This document shows, piece by piece, positions 44,574-46,763 of a DNA stretch of 46,763 bases (position 1 is its first letter; every line of letters starts with the position of its first letter). The DNA lies in NCBI RefSeq assembly GCF_010915725.1, contig NZ_JAAIJR010000036.1, positions 1 to 46,763 on the forward strand. The letters run 5' to 3'. Under the pieces are notes generated by a model. The model was not told where the DNA came from and made no database searches. It saw only the letters and a program-made list of their open reading frames with translations. Source of the DNA: Thiorhodococcus mannitoliphagus. GTDB lineage: Bacteria; Pseudomonadota; Gammaproteobacteria; Chromatiales; Chromatiaceae. Both the position numbers and the translations under genes were made by a program.

Positions 44574-44845
44574 ATCTCAAGAGACGACTCCGGACAGTAT
44601 TTCGACACCCATGTCCGAGCATGTCTGCCGACACAACTCCCGTAGCCTCGTTCCAACGTCTTTCTTCAGGGCCTTTTTCCGATACTTCGTGCACCACATC
44701 AGATGGACGTGGAGCTGAAAGACCGAGTGGCTTCCTCTTCTGTATTCTTTCATCTACCAAAGATACGGCTGCATGCTCGAAGCTGCCAGCTGAAGCTGGG
44801 GATTTTAACCATCCCGAAGGGGACACAATAAAGGCATTCAAATCA

Positions 44846-45166
44846 ATCCGCCAGGCTATTTTGCAAACACCCTAAGTATAGATATTTCACCTGTCATGGA
44901 GACGCTAGAATCTTCTTTAAAATTTAAAGTGATTTAAAATCATTTATTTATATTAATGAAGCGATCCCGGCGTCCTCATGTTAAATGAAACAGCTATACC
45001 TCTACAGAATTATTTGTAGCGACTAATTCACATTTTTTGATGATTTTAATTTTATAAAATATTGATTTGTATGGATTTCATTTTTTGCAATTAACTTTGA
45101 CAGTTTCTATTCAGCACTCGCAATTCTATTGACGCACTTATCACCCCACCTATCCTTCCGGCGTAT
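44846..45166. other. AT-rich intergenic region
   Basis: About 320 bases of strongly AT-rich DNA with no gene, between the IS200 remnant and the end of the O-antigen polymerase gene. Its composition is far from that of the first 40 kb and fits foreign DNA. No clear terminator hairpin is seen. Confidence 0.6.
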
Positions 45167-46372
45167 TTACTTTTTTACAAGCCTCGCCCTGAGACTAGCA
45201 CTCCAATTCAGATTCATCGCAATAAATAGACCTGTCAGTTCCGCGAGGTGGAGCATACCACTACCAGCGGTCACCATACGAACAAGAGCAGGTGCTACAA
45301 AGACCGCTGCCGCAGTCGAATCAAAAGTCGTCCGATAGAGGCCGCCGAGATATATCTTACCAACATAGAGTAGGAGAAAAGCCCCGCTTAACGCTCCCAG
45401 CACACCGGACTGAATCAATGCATCAAGGACTAAATTATGCGGACTACCATAGTCAAAGTGATTGTAACCAATCAATAACTCGATAAAAGACATCGAACTT
45501 AGAAGATATATTACAATACCAATCCGACCCGAAGTCGACCGGTCATCCGAGACCCGATCACCAACAATGCTTAGCACCCAGGAAAACTGTTCCGGAAACA
45601 AAACCGACCAAACGACCAACCCTCCCACGAACGCAAGAGCGGATAAAATCGCTAGAGCAAAATGATCTCTCGCGCTAGCAATCAAATATCGAGCGATCGG
45701 AAAAGCAAGCAAAAGCAATGCAAGCCAGGCAGACCGACTAAAAGAAAAGAATATCAAGTATACACAAGACAAAGAAACCAGTATAGCAAACAGCCTGCGG
45801 CTATCATAATTGTGAAAAACCATACCAAGAAGAAGCACGGGGACAATAGCCATCGTATGACGGATTCCTTTGGCTGCCTCCGGGTCACTAAAAACTCCTT
45901 CGCCATATAGAGCCCGATGAATAAAATCTGTGGAGTTCTCGATTTGAGAATCGGCAACAAGAGTGCCAAACGCATAGTAGAAAGAAGCAACACTGGAAAA
46001 TAAAAAAAGGACTGCAACAATCGGCCAATAAAAGCGCCAACTTGAATCTAGAGTCGCTAGCAGATAGATCCGCGCCAAGATAAAAGCAATCGAAGCATGA
46101 ACACCAAAACCGAGGAGTTTCGCGACATCCCAATGCGGATTTTCGTAATAGGTAAGTGGAAGTAGCCAGACAAAATATATAGCAAAAAAAGATAACATTA
46201 ACTTAATATTAATTGGCTTTAATAACAGTCGCCATCGAGCGGCACCGTAAAGTATCAGAACCCCACCCCCAATCAACACCGGACGCACACCCATCCCAGC
46301 CACTGAAGCTACAACGTACCAAGGCCATGGTAGCAGAACCAGTACAACCAACAGCAGAAAAACAGTGATCAT
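45167..46372 (-). CDS. O-antigen polymerase/ligase family membrane protein (Wzy/WaaL-like)
   Basis: A 401-residue polytopic inner-membrane protein with about ten hydrophobic segments, starting MITVFLLLVVLVLLPWPWYV. The large periplasmic loop (about 125-180, with DSQIENSTDFIHRALYGEG) and FSFSRSAWLALLLLAFP match the Wzy_C/O-antigen ligase family. So do SGRIGIVIYLLS and the GSPHNLVLDALIQSG motif, whose His is the usual essential residue of ligases. It polymerises or ligates surface polysaccharide; which of the two cannot be told. Codon use is AT-richer than in the first 40 kb. Confidence 0.87.
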   Translation of the reverse strand: MITVFLLLVVLVLLPWPWYVVASVAGMGVRPVLIGGGVLILYGAARWRLLLKPINIKLMLSFFAIYFVWLLPLTYYENPHWDVAKLLGFGVHASIAFILARIYLLATLDSSWRFYWPIVAVLFLFSSVASFYYAFGTLVADSQIENSTDFIHRALYGEGVFSDPEAAKGIRHTMAIVPVLLLGMVFHNYDSRRLFAILVSLSCVYLIFFSFSRSAWLALLLLAFPIARYLIASARDHFALAILSALAFVGGLVVWSVLFPEQFSWVLSIVGDRVSDDRSTSGRIGIVIYLLSSMSFIELLIGYNHFDYGSPHNLVLDALIQSGVLGALSGAFLLLYVGKIYLGGLYRTTFDSTAAAVFVAPALVRMVTAGSGMLHLAELTGLFIAMNLNWSASLRARLVKK

Positions 46373-46494
46373 TTAAAGTTGGCTCGATATACGTTGCAGG
46401 ACTGCCGGGTTGGCTCGCTGCCAAGTCGGGCGAAATTTTTATGTGGCGACTAATGCAATCCAGTGCTTTCACAGTGCTGAACGTGTCCTTAAGG

Positions 46495-46763
46495 CTAGTT
46501 CATGGCTGTGAAGGTCACGATTCGTGGCAAATCGTCGGATGCCGCCCCCCGCTTCAGGGGGGGCGTCTTGGGCTGTTGACGCTGCGCGAGCAATCGCGCG
46601 ACGGATACATGCGGCTTTTTCGGATCATGGGTGCGAGGTGGAGCCGTGTTCTTCGGGCCACGTGGATGCTTGCGGTACTTGCGCAACTGCACCTGTTGCG
46701 CGGTGGCGAGCAGCCAGGCGGCCATCGCCTCGGGCGTGAACGTTTGAAACACGGCCCATTCCT
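46495..46763 (-). CDS. Transposase C-terminus (probably IS4-type DDE), cut by the window edge
   Basis: The last 88 codons of a gene that continues beyond the window. The tail EWAVFQTFTPEAMAAWLLAT then AQQVQLRKYRKHPRGPKNTAP and DPKKPHVSVARLLAQR is the basic C-terminus I associate with IS4-family transposases of Chromatiaceae and relatives. The catalytic core lies outside the window, so neither integrity nor the IS ends can be judged. It would mark the far border of the glycan cluster as another mobile-element site. Confidence 0.65.
   Translation of the reverse strand, partial: EWAVFQTFTPEAMAAWLLATAQQVQLRKYRKHPRGPKNTAPPRTHDPKKPHVSVARLLAQRQQPKTPPLKRGAASDDLPRIVTFTAMN

Larger units (their letters stand above)
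44003..44753 (-). pseudogene. tnpA: IS200-type transposase tnpA, interrupted twice
   Basis: Three pieces of one gene. Piece 1 (44753 to about 44582) begins MKEYRRGSHSVFQLHVHLMW and ends GVEILSGVVS. Piece 2 (about 44433-44242) carries the HUH motif DHVHV, then VSIPPQESVSKLIQKLKGRS and YWGQRMWAKGYFACSTGNVT. Piece 3 (about 44056-44003) is QDYIKNHVEKEDDFHLE with the catalytic Tyr. Removing the two MITEs with one copy of each target duplication (140 and 188 bases) leaves 423 bases, exactly 141 codons including the stop. The only remaining lesion is an in-frame TGA at codon 59, just before DHVHV. The element is dead. Confidence 0.85.
43895..44845 (-). mobile_element. Degenerate IS200/IS605-family element
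   Basis: An insertion sequence of the HUH/Y1 class, without terminal inverted repeats. Subterminal hairpins mark both ends: CCGCC-CCAA-GGCGG at 43967-43980 (right end) and CCAGC-TGAA-GCTGG at 44786-44799 (left end). Boundaries are approximate. It carries only tnpA, no tnpB, and it is broken by two secondary MITE insertions (44057-44241 and 44442-44573). It lies between the acyltransferase and the O-antigen polymerase, in AT-rich DNA. Confidence 0.82.

Noticed and set aside
44566-44841. 91-codon minus-strand ORF over the left part of the IS200 element
   Set aside because: A different frame on the same strand reads as the IS200 TnpA N-terminus, which is the convincing one.

Overview
The window looks like the chromosome of a gammaproteobacterial sulfur oxidiser, most likely a purple sulfur bacterium of the Chromatiaceae/Chromatiales. 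The basis is a soeABC-type cytoplasmic sulfite dehydrogenase, a single-chain NifJ paired with a dihydroorotate-dehydrogenase-like gene, a cydABX bd oxidase, high GC over most of the window and gammaproteobacterial housekeeping genes. Assignments come from motifs and family memory; no search was run.

Layout: (1) 1-2543, minus strand: a truncated hpt-like gene, nagZ and an orphan OppC/DppC-type permease. (2) 2688-8823: ftsH, a small doubtful ORF, an ibaG/bolA gene, two paralogous small proteins with an RGG-ending leader-like N-terminus (the first behind a candidate sigma-54 promoter and separated from the second by a 164-bp MITE-like element), then prfC and rimI. (3) 9394-14501: a palindromic repeat, nifJ, a DHOD-like gene and a long inverted-repeat element. 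(4) 14710-22829: trhP, a ChaN-PDZ protein, an M1-type peptidase, a DUF3592 protein and a large hybrid sensor kinase. (5) 23361-28138: soeCBA. (6) 28392-33282: a small unknown gene with its own terminator, metA, a P-loop ATPase and uup. (7) 33491-38565: an FNR-like regulator missing one expected cysteine, a DUF6858-like protein, a NifX/NifB-type protein and cydABX, closed by a strong terminator. (8) 38682-46763: an OmpA lipoprotein, an exosortase-EpsI fusion, two glycosyltransferases, an acetyltransferase, a dead IS200/IS605 element, an O-antigen polymerase/ligase and a transposase C-terminus at the window edge. Base composition becomes clearly AT-rich around 43.0-46.4 kb, as is usual for transferred surface-glycan clusters.

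How the genes fit together: NifJ and SoeABC serve central electron and sulfur metabolism. The FNR-like regulator, the cofactor-binding protein and the bd oxidase form a plausible microaerobic/redox block. The last region is an envelope and exopolysaccharide block.

The most unusual content is (a) the pair of RGG-leader small proteins with a conserved Gln/Asn/Gly-rich core, and (b) an IS200 tnpA gene carrying two separate MITE insertions. Removing both insertions with their target duplications restores one 140-codon frame that still carries a nonsense codon. No tRNA, rRNA or CRISPR array was seen.
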